Part shown: positions 1 to 6,976 of the stretch, one piece after another
Layout of the letters: each line of letters begins with the position of its first letter
Position numbering within the stretch: the first letter of the stretch is position 1
Assembly: GCA_019308525.1 (NCBI GenBank)
Contig: JAFDIC010000202.1
Coordinates: 1 to 7,214 of the forward strand
DNA: 7,214 nucleotides
Source of the DNA: Deltaproteobacteria bacterium
GTDB lineage: Bacteria; Desulfobacterota; DSM-4660; Desulfatiglandales; HGW-15
Direction of reading: 5' to 3'
Position numbers and translations under genes: made by a program
The notes under the pieces: model-generated
What the model was told of the DNA's origin: nothing
What the model saw: only the letters and a program-made list of their open reading frames with translations
The model's database searches: none

Positions 1-558
1 ATAACGTCTCAAGGTGACCTCGTCACACTCCTCCTTCGTTACCACTATCTCTTTTGCCACGTTCTCCGCTGTCTGTATCATCTTTAGGCCCACGTTGGGA
101 TCGTTGTTGAAGTTGTCCATCATCCAGTTCTCGGATTCCACCTCTCCTCCGGGTGCCAGCGGGTTGGGCCAGACCGTATGGGGGCCGTTTGAGCAACGGT
201 CTGACATCAGGGCAAAGGCCGTGTCATAGAGCCCGTTTTCAATGTTGACCGCGCAGAGATGAATGCAGGTAGTGGAAGTGGTGCAGGCCTGGTTCACCAT
301 CAAGGCAGGCAGCGGCTTGGCATTGTCAACGATCATGGCTGCGGACCAGGCGTGACTGAAAAACATGTGGTGCTGGGCTACGGTGGTACCATAGTAGAGG
401 TAATCAAGTATGGTGGGATCGATGTCCCTTTTCAGCATCCAATCCCTCGCAGTCTTGGCGCCCAGGACAATTGAGTTTTCGTTCGCCATGGATCCTTGCC
501 ATCTACAGAACGGAGACGAATAATATCCATTGTAAGGTATGAAAGCTTTTGTGAGCAT
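1..558 (-). CDS. Thiolase family protein (acetyl-CoA acyltransferase-like), N-terminal 186 residues
   Basis: This is the first 186 codons of a thiolase; the rest lies beyond the left edge. Thiolases make or cleave beta-ketoacyl-CoA with a cysteine nucleophile. The nucleophile region reads NQACTTSTTCIHL, putting the catalytic Cys at residue 92, close to the usual 88-92 of the family. The segment MIQTAENVAKE followed by KEECDEVTLRRY (about 160-186) matches the conserved thiolase 'TAENVA ... REEqDefALRSh' block. The ATG at 558 is preceded by a strong AGGAGGG (566-572) at 7 bases, so the start is well supported. The usual CxSG after the nucleophile is replaced by CTTS, which places it among divergent thiolases rather than classical PhbA/FadA. 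The later His and second Cys active-site motifs are outside the window. It lies 123 bases downstream of the acyl-CoA synthetase on the same strand. Substrate and direction cannot be told. Confidence 0.85.
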   Translation of the reverse strand, partial: MLTKAFIPYNGYYSSPFCRWQGSMANENSIVLGAKTARDWMLKRDIDPTILDYLYYGTTVAQHHMFFSHAWSAAMIVDNAKPLPALMVNQACTTSTTCIHLCAVNIENGLYDTAFALMSDRCSNGPHTVWPNPLAPGGEVESENWMMDNFNNDPNVGLKMIQTAENVAKEIVVTKEECDEVTLRRY

Positions 559-642
559 CTATTTTCCCTCCTGAAATCGTTGTGATATCCTCTTCTGTGG
601 ACGGTTCTCTGCCTGTATTCTGTCCCCTTTCGACCTGTGCAC

Positions 643-671
643 CCTATATATCATGACGGTGCAAAAATCAA
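643..671 (-). promoter_or_regulatory. Candidate sigma70-like promoter for the thiolase gene
   Basis: In the 123-base gap between the synthetase and the thiolase, the minus strand carries TTGATT (666-671), a 17-base spacer and TATAGG (643-648). Each box matches four of the six consensus positions. Initiation would fall near 636 and leave a leader of about 78 bases before the thiolase ATG. The match is modest and could be chance. The thiolase may equally be read from an upstream promoter. Confidence 0.3.
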
Positions 672-681
672 GCTATTCCGT

Positions 682-2265
682 TCAGGCCTGGTCACTCCAT
701 TTTCCGTATCTCTCCCTTAGAATACGATGTAGTACCTTCCCGGTGGGTGTCCTGGGCATATCTTCATCATGGATAAAATCAATGGATTTTGGTCTCTTGA
801 AGCCCGCGAGCTTACCCCGAGTGCTATCGATGATCTCCTTTGCAAGCGCCTCGCCCGGTTCGAAACCCTGGTGTAACACCACGACGGCCTTCACGGCCTC
901 GCCCCACTTTTCATCGGGAACACCGATAACCGCCACATCCTTCACCGCCCTGTGGGCGCCAACGACACTTTCAACTTCCGAGGGATACACGTTCTCCCCG
1001 CCGGTAATGATCATGTTGGCCTTCCTGTCCACCAAGACATAGTAACCGTCCGGGTCGCGCCTGACCATATCGCCGGCAGAGGACCATTCCCCCTCAAAGG
1101 CCTCCTCGGTCTTTTCCGGCTCCTTCAGGTATTCGCTGAACATCATGGGGGTCCTGTAGAACAACTCCCCAACCTCACCATCAGGCACCTCTTCTCTATT
1201 CTCATCCAAGATCCTGATCCTGTCTGTCCCGAATATCTCCCTCCCTATTGACCCCAGCTTCTTGAATTGATCTTCCGGTCTCAGCAATGTGACAAGTCCC
1301 CCTTCCGTGCTTCCATAGGCCTCCCATAACTCGGCGTTCTTGAAATATTCCATTATGGCCAGCTTCAGGTCTTTCCTGGCGGGTGCGGAGGAGATCAGCA
1401 ACTGGCGGATGGAGGAGACATCTACACTGTTCTTTATCTCCTCCGGCAGGGCCAACATCATGATATAGTGGGTTGGGACCAGGGATGTAAAGGTAATCTT
1501 GTATCTCTCTATGGTCCTCAGCAAATCTTCGGGGTCAAAGCTGACCATGTTGTAGACGAATACGGGCGCTGTAACCAGGGTATAGGCGAAGGAGTAGAAT
1601 ATGGAATTCACGTGACACATGGGCATAACGAGCATCACCTTGTCCGTCGGGCGCACGCCTATGTTGATATTGTTCAGGACGTATTGGGCCATGTAACTCT
1701 CGTGGGTCCTCACCACCCCCTTGGGCCGCCCGGTGGTCCCGGAAGTGTACATTATGGTCCATGTGTCCGCCCCATCCACCATAATACCAGGCTCCTCGGA
1801 TGATGAGCGGGCCAGCCACTGTTCGTAACCCAGGTAGCCCTCCGGCACAGGGTCCTCGCCCAGGTAGATATAGGAGTCTTGTGGAACTGGGAGTCTATCC
1901 CTGATGCTGTCTATGAGTTCTACAAAGGGTTGTTCCACTATGAATGCCTTGCACTCTGAATGGTTGACGATATACTCTATCTCGGGCCCGGCCAGCCTGA
2001 ACATTATCGGGACAACAATCTGCCCTCCCTTTGCGCTCGCAGCGTATATATCCATCCACTCTCCCCTGTTGTAGGAGATCACTGCAAAGGTATCCCTGTG
2101 TCCGACCCCCAGCTCCGCAAGCCCGTTGGCCAGCCTGCAAGATCTTTCGTCCCACTCCTTGAAGGTGTACTCCTTGAACTTGTCCTGCCACCCCAGGCTA
2201 TCGGGGTAGTTTATCCTGTTCATTTTCAAGACCACCCCTACGTTCGTCCACCTGCTTTTCATCAT
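682..2265 (-). CDS. AMP-forming acyl-CoA synthetase (ANL superfamily, FadD-like)
   Basis: The enzyme activates a carboxylic acid with ATP and CoA via an acyl-adenylate. From the start chosen here it has 527 residues, a normal length. Visible motifs are the phosphate-binding loop YTSGTTGRPKG (173-183), the adenine-binding EAYGSTEGG (315-323), the GD ribose-binding pair (398-399), the hinge DRK (413-415) followed by GGENVYPSEVE (422-432), and the C-terminal catalytic lysine in TPTGK (Lys510). All key residues are present, so it should be active. The frame is open to a TTG at 2331, but that start has no ribosome-binding site. The ATG at 2265 has AAGGAGG 8 bases upstream and begins the conserved part of the protein. 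EAYGSTEGG resembles fatty or aromatic acyl-CoA ligases rather than malonyl-CoA synthetase (MatB), so malonate is not the favoured substrate. The substrate is unknown. Neighbours suggest anaerobic acid catabolism. Confidence 0.92.
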   Translation of the reverse strand: MMKSRWTNVGVVLKMNRINYPDSLGWQDKFKEYTFKEWDERSCRLANGLAELGVGHRDTFAVISYNRGEWMDIYAASAKGGQIVVPIMFRLAGPEIEYIVNHSECKAFIVEQPFVELIDSIRDRLPVPQDSYIYLGEDPVPEGYLGYEQWLARSSSEEPGIMVDGADTWTIMYTSGTTGRPKGVVRTHESYMAQYVLNNINIGVRPTDKVMLVMPMCHVNSIFYSFAYTLVTAPVFVYNMVSFDPEDLLRTIERYKITFTSLVPTHYIMMLALPEEIKNSVDVSSIRQLLISSAPARKDLKLAIMEYFKNAELWEAYGSTEGGLVTLLRPEDQFKKLGSIGREIFGTDRIRILDENREEVPDGEVGELFYRTPMMFSEYLKEPEKTEEAFEGEWSSAGDMVRRDPDGYYVLVDRKANMIITGGENVYPSEVESVVGAHRAVKDVAVIGVPDEKWGEAVKAVVVLHQGFEPGEALAKEIIDSTRGKLAGFKRPKSIDFIHDEDMPRTPTGKVLHRILRERYGKWSDQA

Positions 2266-2273
2266 GGCAAACC

Positions 2274-2280
2274 CCTCCTT
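2274..2280 (-). promoter_or_regulatory. Ribosome-binding site that fixes the acyl-CoA synthetase start
   Basis: AAGGAGG on the minus strand lies 8 bases before the ATG at 2265 and 11 before a second in-frame ATG at 2262. A start at the upstream TTG (2331) would bury this perfect Shine-Dalgarno inside the coding region, so the ATG at 2265 is preferred. Confidence 0.75.
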
Positions 2281-2301
2281 CCCCTGGCACAAGCTCTTTG
2301 C

Positions 2302-2337
2302 GCTAATTCGATCAATATCTAGCTCACTCAAATTAGC
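2302..2337. promoter_or_regulatory. Inverted repeat upstream of the synthetase, candidate operator
   Basis: GCTAATT (2302-2308) and AATTAGC (2331-2337) form a perfect 7-base inverted repeat with 22 bases between the arms. It lies 37-72 bases upstream of the preferred synthetase start in an AT-rich stretch that contrasts with the surrounding GC-rich genes. The position fits an operator or activator site controlling the synthetase and perhaps the thiolase. No regulator gene is in the window, no clear promoter boxes overlap it, and arms this short can arise by chance. Confidence 0.25.
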
Positions 2338-2396
2338 CTATTTCGTTTCTTGCTGAGATGCCTTCATTGATTTAGCGTCATTGGGATGCTCTGCTC

Positions 2397-2423
2397 CCCG
2401 GGGCTTTCAAACCGTTCCCCAGG
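2397..2423 (-). other. Intergenic RNA hairpin after the FAD/Fe-S oxidoreductase
   Basis: On the minus strand CCTGGGG (2417-2423) pairs with CCCCGGG (2397-2403), giving a 7-bp stem with one G-U pair and a 13-base loop. It starts about 55 bases after the stop of the FAD/Fe-S gene. The G-U pair becomes a C-A mismatch on the other strand, so the structure favours minus-strand RNA. No U-tract follows, so it is not a typical intrinsic terminator. It may be a processing, stabilising or attenuating element between the upstream genes and the synthetase. Confidence 0.35.
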
Positions 2424-2477
2424 CCCAAGGAACCTCATCTCATTCCATGAAATTTTGAAGTGCAAGGACCATGGATA

Positions 2478-5075
2478 TTACCGCCCCATTGCAGATGCCA
2501 CAATTTCGGTAATGTCCATGATCTTGATCTTGCCCCTCTCCTCCTTGGGAATAGCCTTTGCTCCCTTCTTCAGGTTGTCCTTGCAAGCAGCACAACCTGA
2601 AACTATGATCTCGGCCTCCACGGCCAATGCATCTCGTACCCGCTCCGCTGCCATCCTTACGGCCAGGTCCGGGTCATGGGCCTGGACTCCCCCGCCCCCG
2701 CCGCAGCAACGGGCCTGAAGCCTGTTCCTGGCCATCTCCCTGTATTCAAGCCCCGGTATACTCTTGAGGATTTCTCTGGGCTCTTCAAAGATCTTAAAGG
2801 CACGACCCAGGTCACAGGGGTCATGGTAGGTGACCCTCTTTCCCAGGTCCCCTTGAAACCTTATTTTCCCCTCTTTTACCAGTCTCAAAAGGTAATGGAC
2901 CGAATGCCACACCTCCATGTCAAAATCCCCCAGTTGGGGATAGATCTTCTTGAAGGTCTTGTAACAACCCGCACACGGCGTAACTATTTCCCTGGCGCCG
3001 GTGGCTAGAATGTGTTCCTTCAGGCCCTTTGCGTGCTCCTCAAAGAGATCAGACCCCATCAGGTACAGGGGGAAGCCGCAACAGTTTTCCTCTGTGGAAA
3101 GTGTGGTGTAATCAACGCCTGCGGCATCCAGGGGCCTTACCAGGCTGGGCACCATCTTCATGTCAAGATAGCTTGGAACACAGCCCATGAACAGCAGGGT
3201 TTCAGCCTTCGATTTGAGCGTGCCCTTGATCGCCTTTTCCCTGAGACCTGCCGGGTATACGTTTATCCTTGCATCCCTGGCACTCGCGTAAACATTACCC
3301 GTAGTTATGATATTCTCGCTCACTGTCCGGATGGAATCGGGCACAAAGCCATCCTGGTAGAGTTTTTTCCTCACCCCTTCCACAACTTCGTCAACTCTTA
3401 TCTGTGCGGGGCAAAAGTAGGTACAGGCCTGGCAGGTGGTACAACTGTAAAAGGCCTGGGAAAGTTCCTCTGAACTGTCTATGGTACCGGTCAGGAGATA
3501 AAATGCCAGGGCGTTTCTTCCCCTGGCATTCCTGGACTCCCTGTGCGTGACCGAAAAGGTAGGGCACCCCAGTCTGCAAAAGCCGCAATGGATACAGGCG
3601 AGGACCTCGTTATCCAGCTCTTCGCCGAAGCTGTTCTTGCCTTCCGGGTCCTCTACCAGCGGTTTGAACGTGAAGTAATCGTAGATGTCTGCTCTGCGCT
3701 CCTCGAGCCCCATTTTACCTGGATTCAAAATATTGTCGGGATCAAGGGCCTGCTTGATCTTCCTCATTACCTCCAGCCCCGGGCCCAGCTGTTTTTCTAT
3801 ATGGGGGGCCCTGGCCAGACCGGTGCCATGTTCGGCGCTCAGTGTCCCGCGCATTTCCAGAGCGATTCCCACTAATTCCTCTGCTGCGGCCCTTAATCTT
3901 TCCCATTCTTCCCGGCTCCTCACGTTCGTGACGAACGTGGTATGGACGTTGCCATCCCCCACATGGCCAAAAGTGGCTATTCGCAGATTGTATTTTTCTC
4001 CGATTGCCTGGGCCTTTCTAATGGTCTCGGGGATCTTACTTGATGGCACACCAGGGTCTTCGGCAATGGCTATTAGCCGGTTACCCGGCTCAATCCTGGA
4101 AAGGGTGGGGACAAGGCGTCCCCGCGCCAGCATCATCTCTTCCCTCTTGGAAGGATCATCCGTCCAGTCGAACTCTTGGACATTGTAATCCCTGCATATC
4201 TTTTCTATCCCCTTCATATCTCTGAGGACAACATCCCTGGGCCCGTCCGCTTCAATGAGCAGCATTGCCTCTATTCCACTTACGTCCCTCCCCAGGGCCT
4301 CTTCCACCACCTTCAGGCTGAATTTGTCCAGTATCTCGCACCCCGCCAACTTGATACCGGACTTGCTGATCTCCGCTACTGCATCTCCAGCCTGGTTCAG
4401 ATCACCGAAGATCGCCAGGGCGAGGGCTCCATATTCCGGCCTCGGCTCTATCTTCACCGTTATCTCAGTAATTATGCCCAGGGTTCCCTCTGCTGCGCAA
4501 AACAGGTGTGTCAGGTCATAACCCAGGGAAGTCTTGGGAGCCGTGGTCCCTGTCTCTAACACGGTCCCGTCGGCAAGCACCACTTTCAGCCCCTTCACAT
4601 AGTCACGAGTCGTACCGTACTTTACGGCCCTGTGACCACTTGCATTCGTTGACACCATTCCCCCTATGGTGGCTATGACTTCGCTCCCTGGATTGGGAGG
4701 AAACATCAGGTCATTCTTTGCCAGGGCCCGGTTCAGGTCCATGCAGATCACTCCCGGCTCGACCCTCGCGTAGAAATCCTCCCTGTTTATCTCCACAATC
4801 TTGTCCATGAGATGGAGATCCAATAGAAACCCACCCTTTACGGGTAGCACCGCCCCTGTGACGCTTGTGCCCGACCCACGGGCGACCACAGGGATCTTTT
4901 CCCTGGATGCCAGCTTCATTATCTGGGCTATCTGTTCCGTCGTTCCGGGGAAGACAAGGGCATCAGGCACCCCTTGATGAACTGACATATCCCGTGAATA
5001 GCACAGGCATTCCACCCGATCGGTGAATACATTCTCCGAACCAACGATTTCCTTTAATTCTGAATACGCATCCAT
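2478..5075 (-). CDS. FAD-linked oxidase fused to an HdrD/GlpC-like Fe-S module
   Basis: An 865-residue cytoplasmic fusion with no signal peptide or membrane segment. Residues about 35-210 form a PCMH-type FAD-binding domain (RGSGTSVTG at 66-74; GGMVSTNASG from 138). Residues about 215-455 are the GlcD-type FAD-oxidase C-terminal domain, with GHVGDGNVH (370-378) and SAEHGTG (413-419). Two [4Fe-4S] motifs follow: CIHCGFCRLGCP (Cys494/497/500/504) and CTTCQACTYFCP (Cys545/548/551/555). Two CCG domains end the protein: Cys632, Cys665-666, Cys701/704, and Cys754, Cys790-791, Cys828/831. All cysteines are intact. The family includes glycolate, D-lactate and D-2-hydroxyglutarate dehydrogenases and ETF-linked oxidoreductases. 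This protein is shorter than YdiJ (about 1018 residues) but has the same domain order. The likely role is flavin oxidation of a 2-hydroxy acid, or exchange with ETF, with electrons passed through the Fe-S module to a quinone or Hdr-like partner. The substrate is not determinable. The start has GGAG (5084-5087) 8 bases upstream. The gene follows MCD after only 35 bases, so the two are probably co-transcribed. Confidence 0.93.
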   Translation of the reverse strand: MDAYSELKEIVGSENVFTDRVECLCYSRDMSVHQGVPDALVFPGTTEQIAQIMKLASREKIPVVARGSGTSVTGAVLPVKGGFLLDLHLMDKIVEINREDFYARVEPGVICMDLNRALAKNDLMFPPNPGSEVIATIGGMVSTNASGHRAVKYGTTRDYVKGLKVVLADGTVLETGTTAPKTSLGYDLTHLFCAAEGTLGIITEITVKIEPRPEYGALALAIFGDLNQAGDAVAEISKSGIKLAGCEILDKFSLKVVEEALGRDVSGIEAMLLIEADGPRDVVLRDMKGIEKICRDYNVQEFDWTDDPSKREEMMLARGRLVPTLSRIEPGNRLIAIAEDPGVPSSKIPETIRKAQAIGEKYNLRIATFGHVGDGNVHTTFVTNVRSREEWERLRAAAEELVGIALEMRGTLSAEHGTGLARAPHIEKQLGPGLEVMRKIKQALDPDNILNPGKMGLEERRADIYDYFTFKPLVEDPEGKNSFGEELDNEVLACIHCGFCRLGCPTFSVTHRESRNARGRNALAFYLLTGTIDSSEELSQAFYSCTTCQACTYFCPAQIRVDEVVEGVRKKLYQDGFVPDSIRTVSENIITTGNVYASARDARINVYPAGLREKAIKGTLKSKAETLLFMGCVPSYLDMKMVPSLVRPLDAAGVDYTTLSTEENCCGFPLYLMGSDLFEEHAKGLKEHILATGAREIVTPCAGCYKTFKKIYPQLGDFDMEVWHSVHYLLRLVKEGKIRFQGDLGKRVTYHDPCDLGRAFKIFEEPREILKSIPGLEYREMARNRLQARCCGGGGGVQAHDPDLAVRMAAERVRDALAVEAEIIVSGCAACKDNLKKGAKAIPKEERGKIKIMDITEIVASAMGR

Positions 5076-5110
5076 TTGTCAATCTCCATGTAGGAACCCG
5101 GGGGGAATCC

Positions 5111-6502
5111 TCAGCGCCTTGCGACAATACCCTTGATCCCAAATCTGTTTAACAATCGAATGGATTTCCTTATCTGACTCAACCAGTTTTGGCTGTAGAT
5201 ATAGTTGACCATGATACCGCAGGATTCCCTCAGGCCCTTCGAAGAAGGATTTCCCAGAAAATTCACGTGCTTCTGTGAAATCGTAGCCCCGTTGCCCATG
5301 TGAAAATTGGCGACCGGGTTCAAGGGCCTCCCCCTGCTGTCCCTTTCCCTTGTTATGTAGTCGTAGGCTATCTTGACAAGAGGCCTGCGTAGGGCCACCC
5401 TAACTTCTTCGTCCTCCACCCATTCCTCTCCCGAGAGGATGGAGAGCAGTGCTTCTCCCAGCCGTTTTTCCTCATCCTCAAGATTCCCTTCAACCTTCCC
5501 TGAGGCAATTAGCCTTGCCATCTCCTTTTTGGAAAAATAGGCGGGAAGATCCTTCTTCTTCAAATTGAAGAGTTCATCCTTTCCCTGGAGAATGGGTTTC
5601 AAATAATTCTCCCAAAACCCTGGCAAGGGGCTCAGGGTAGCAAATGTCTTTATCTGCTCCTGGTCTTTTTTTAGATAATCAAGCACTTGACCTATCAACA
5701 CCTTTCCCATGCCCAGGCCGGCGAGGCCGTGTTGCGTATTGTTTATGGAATAGAATATTGCGGTATCCCTGTCCCCTTCACCCTCCTCCATTTCCTTGCT
5801 TTCCAGGATGTCGGATATTCTCCTCACCATACCCTTTGTCAGGGCCACTTCTATGAAGATCACGGGTTCGTAAGGCAGGAGTCTATGATACAGGGCAAAG
5901 CATCTTCTGTCTTTCCCCAGGCGCTTCCCCATTTCTTCGATGCTGGTCATGGGGTGTACCAGGTCACTGTTCTTGATCAGCTCTATTTGTCGGTAGGCCG
6001 AATCAAGGGTTATTTCTTCCAGGTACAAGAACCCCTCTTGAAACCACATCTCAAAGAGCAATACCAGGTCTGTGTCAAGAGGCCTCAAGCTGACATCGGA
6101 AAAACGCTGCACGGAGATAAGATCACCTCTGAACTCCAGCATGAATTTTAGACCTCCGGGCAGTTGTGCCATCCTCCTGAAGATCTTCATTCTCGGTGAG
6201 GCAGTGCATTCCCTCAAGTCGGCCAGGAGTTCGGGGAAATCTGTATCATCACCCCCCAACATCACTATCTTCTCAACACAGGGGAAGACCTCTTCTCTCC
6301 TCACCTCGATCCTTTTCACCATATCGCAGAAAAGGTCCTTCTTTTCCGCCGGATCAAGCCCGGAGTAAAGGGACTTGATTTGGTCAAACACCTCTCCAGC
6401 TTTAGAATCCTCACTGCCCAGGGCTTCGAGGAGCTCGATAATTTCCGAGACCTTCTTCTCGGATTTCTGCTTTACAGCGTCTTTTTCCTTGGTTTCCATC
6501 AT
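5111..6502 (-). CDS. Malonyl-CoA decarboxylase
   Basis: This enzyme converts malonyl-CoA to acetyl-CoA and CO2 without biotin or metal. From the ATG at 6502 it has 463 residues, normal for bacterial members. The helical N-terminal domain is followed by the GNAT-fold catalytic domain. Diagnostic segments are SINNTQHGLAGLGMGKVLI (matching the family's 'S..qqGL.GV.LG..LI'), FATLSPLPGF with the presumed catalytic Ser291, NPVANFHMGNGA with the presumed catalytic His401, and SKGLRESCGIMVNYIY near the C terminus. The catalytic Ser/His pair known from human MLYCD is therefore kept. No peroxisomal or mitochondrial signal is expected or seen. The start is uncertain: the frame also opens at a TTG at 6529 with no Shine-Dalgarno, while AGGA abuts the ATG at 6502 and lies 3 bases before another ATG at 6499. 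It follows the Trm112-type gene by 54 bases and precedes the FAD/Fe-S gene by 35, suggesting one transcript. It could supply acetyl-CoA from malonyl-CoA formed in catabolism, or limit the malonyl-CoA pool. Confidence 0.93.
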   Translation of the reverse strand: MMETKEKDAVKQKSEKKVSEIIELLEALGSEDSKAGEVFDQIKSLYSGLDPAEKKDLFCDMVKRIEVRREEVFPCVEKIVMLGGDDTDFPELLADLRECTASPRMKIFRRMAQLPGGLKFMLEFRGDLISVQRFSDVSLRPLDTDLVLLFEMWFQEGFLYLEEITLDSAYRQIELIKNSDLVHPMTSIEEMGKRLGKDRRCFALYHRLLPYEPVIFIEVALTKGMVRRISDILESKEMEEGEGDRDTAIFYSINNTQHGLAGLGMGKVLIGQVLDYLKKDQEQIKTFATLSPLPGFWENYLKPILQGKDELFNLKKKDLPAYFSKKEMARLIASGKVEGNLEDEEKRLGEALLSILSGEEWVEDEEVRVALRRPLVKIAYDYITRERDSRGRPLNPVANFHMGNGATISQKHVNFLGNPSSKGLRESCGIMVNYIYSQNWLSQIRKSIRLLNRFGIKGIVARR

Positions 6503-6556
6503 TCCTGCGAAAGGCCGGGATTCGTTCAAGTGCGCTGTTAAGAAAATCCCTGTCCG

Positions 6557-6727
6557 TCACTCTACGGGCTTTGCCTCGTCTATGAGCATCACCGGGATGT
6601 CATCCCTTATTTCGTAAAGGAGCTTACACTTGTCACAGATCAACCCGTCTCCCGTCTCGTTAAGGTAGATGTCACCCTTGCACTTGGGGCACGCAAGAAT
6701 ATCCAGAAGTTCTTTGCTTATGGCCAT
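6557..6727 (-). CDS. Trm112-family zinc-ribbon protein (UPF0434/YcaR-like)
   Basis: A 56-residue protein with the Trm112 layout: an N-terminal helix (ISKELLDILACP) leading into CPKCKGD, a short beta turn, CDKCKLLYEI, and DDIPVML near the C terminus. The two CxxC pairs should bind one zinc ion. In eukaryotes and archaea Trm112 is an activating partner of methyltransferases. In bacteria the small YcaR-type proteins are mostly uncharacterised, often near lipid A or methyltransferase genes, neither of which is seen here. The frame is open to an ATG at 6757, but GGGAGG (6733-6738) lies 5 bases before the ATG at 6727, and the conserved family sequence starts there. It is the first gene of the apparent Trm112-MCD-FAD/Fe-S transcript. 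Its link to malonyl-CoA decarboxylase is unexplained. Confidence 0.88.
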   Translation of the reverse strand: MAISKELLDILACPKCKGDIYLNETGDGLICDKCKLLYEIRDDIPVMLIDEAKPVE

Positions 6728-6732
6728 ATGTC

Positions 6733-6738
6733 CCTCCC
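6733..6738 (-). promoter_or_regulatory. Ribosome-binding site that fixes the Trm112-type start
   Basis: GGGAGG on the minus strand lies 5 bases before the ATG at 6727. The longer frame beginning at 6757 would translate through this site and add ten residues not typical of the family, so it is discounted. Confidence 0.7.
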
Positions 6739-6838
6739 TTTCTCTATATATGCACACAAGAAATCACTGCACCCGCAATCCCTCTCACGGGCGGAGTATC
6801 AGGGCCCAGATGCCCCCCGGGAATACTGCCACAGGGAA

Positions 6839-6868
6839 TTTATCCTATATAACCGGCCTCCTTGTCAA
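6839..6868 (-). promoter_or_regulatory. Candidate sigma70-like promoter for the Trm112-MCD-FAD/Fe-S genes
   Basis: The minus strand has a perfect -35 box TTGACA (6863-6868), then after 18 bases GATAAA (6839-6844, four of six matches to TATAAT) in an AT-rich stretch that also contains TATATAGGAT. Initiation would fall near 6831, about 100 bases before the Trm112-type start. The spacing and the lone AT-rich patch in a GC-rich gap support it. The -10 box is imperfect. Confidence 0.45.
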
Positions 6869-6884
6869 GCTTCCGGGATCACCC

Positions 6885-6926
6885 AATGAACGCCCCCACG
6901 GCAAGCAACGAGGTATCAAGAATTCA
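6885..6926. repeat. Degenerate intergenic hairpin-type repeat
   Basis: The segment begins AATGAAC, has an imperfect stem-loop core (CCCCACGGCAAGCAACGAGG) and ends TATCAAG. I recall dispersed intergenic repeats in delta-proteobacterial genomes with this plan: AATGAAC, a CCCCGC...GCAAGC...GCGGGG palindrome, then TATCAA. This copy has lost much of the palindrome; on the minus strand G-U pairs keep it partly foldable. The identification is from memory of the pattern, not a search. Confidence 0.4.
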
Positions 6927-6976
6927 GGGGCCGGAATAAGACAACCATGCAAAGGGCTTAGTATTTGCCTTGTTCT

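Noticed and set aside
259..474. Plus-strand 71-codon frame opposite the thiolase
   Set aside because: The minus strand carries an intact thiolase N terminus with its nucleophile motif and a strong ribosome-binding site across the same bases.
682..2265. Synthetase as a malonyl-CoA synthetase forming a MatA/MatB pair with the decarboxylase
   Set aside because: The adenine motif EAYGSTEGG resembles fatty or aromatic acyl-CoA ligases rather than the RYGMTE type of MatB, and the two genes are separated by the oxidoreductase. Not excluded, but not supported.
3012..4559. Long plus-strand frames (110-167 codons) opposite the FAD/Fe-S gene
   Set aside because: They are shadows of a GC-rich coding region whose minus-strand product has every expected motif. 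Their own translations have no domain logic.
6728..6830. Riboswitch or structured leader before the Trm112-type gene
   Set aside because: Short complementary GC-rich pieces are present, but I recognise no known riboswitch core and no stem long enough to claim.
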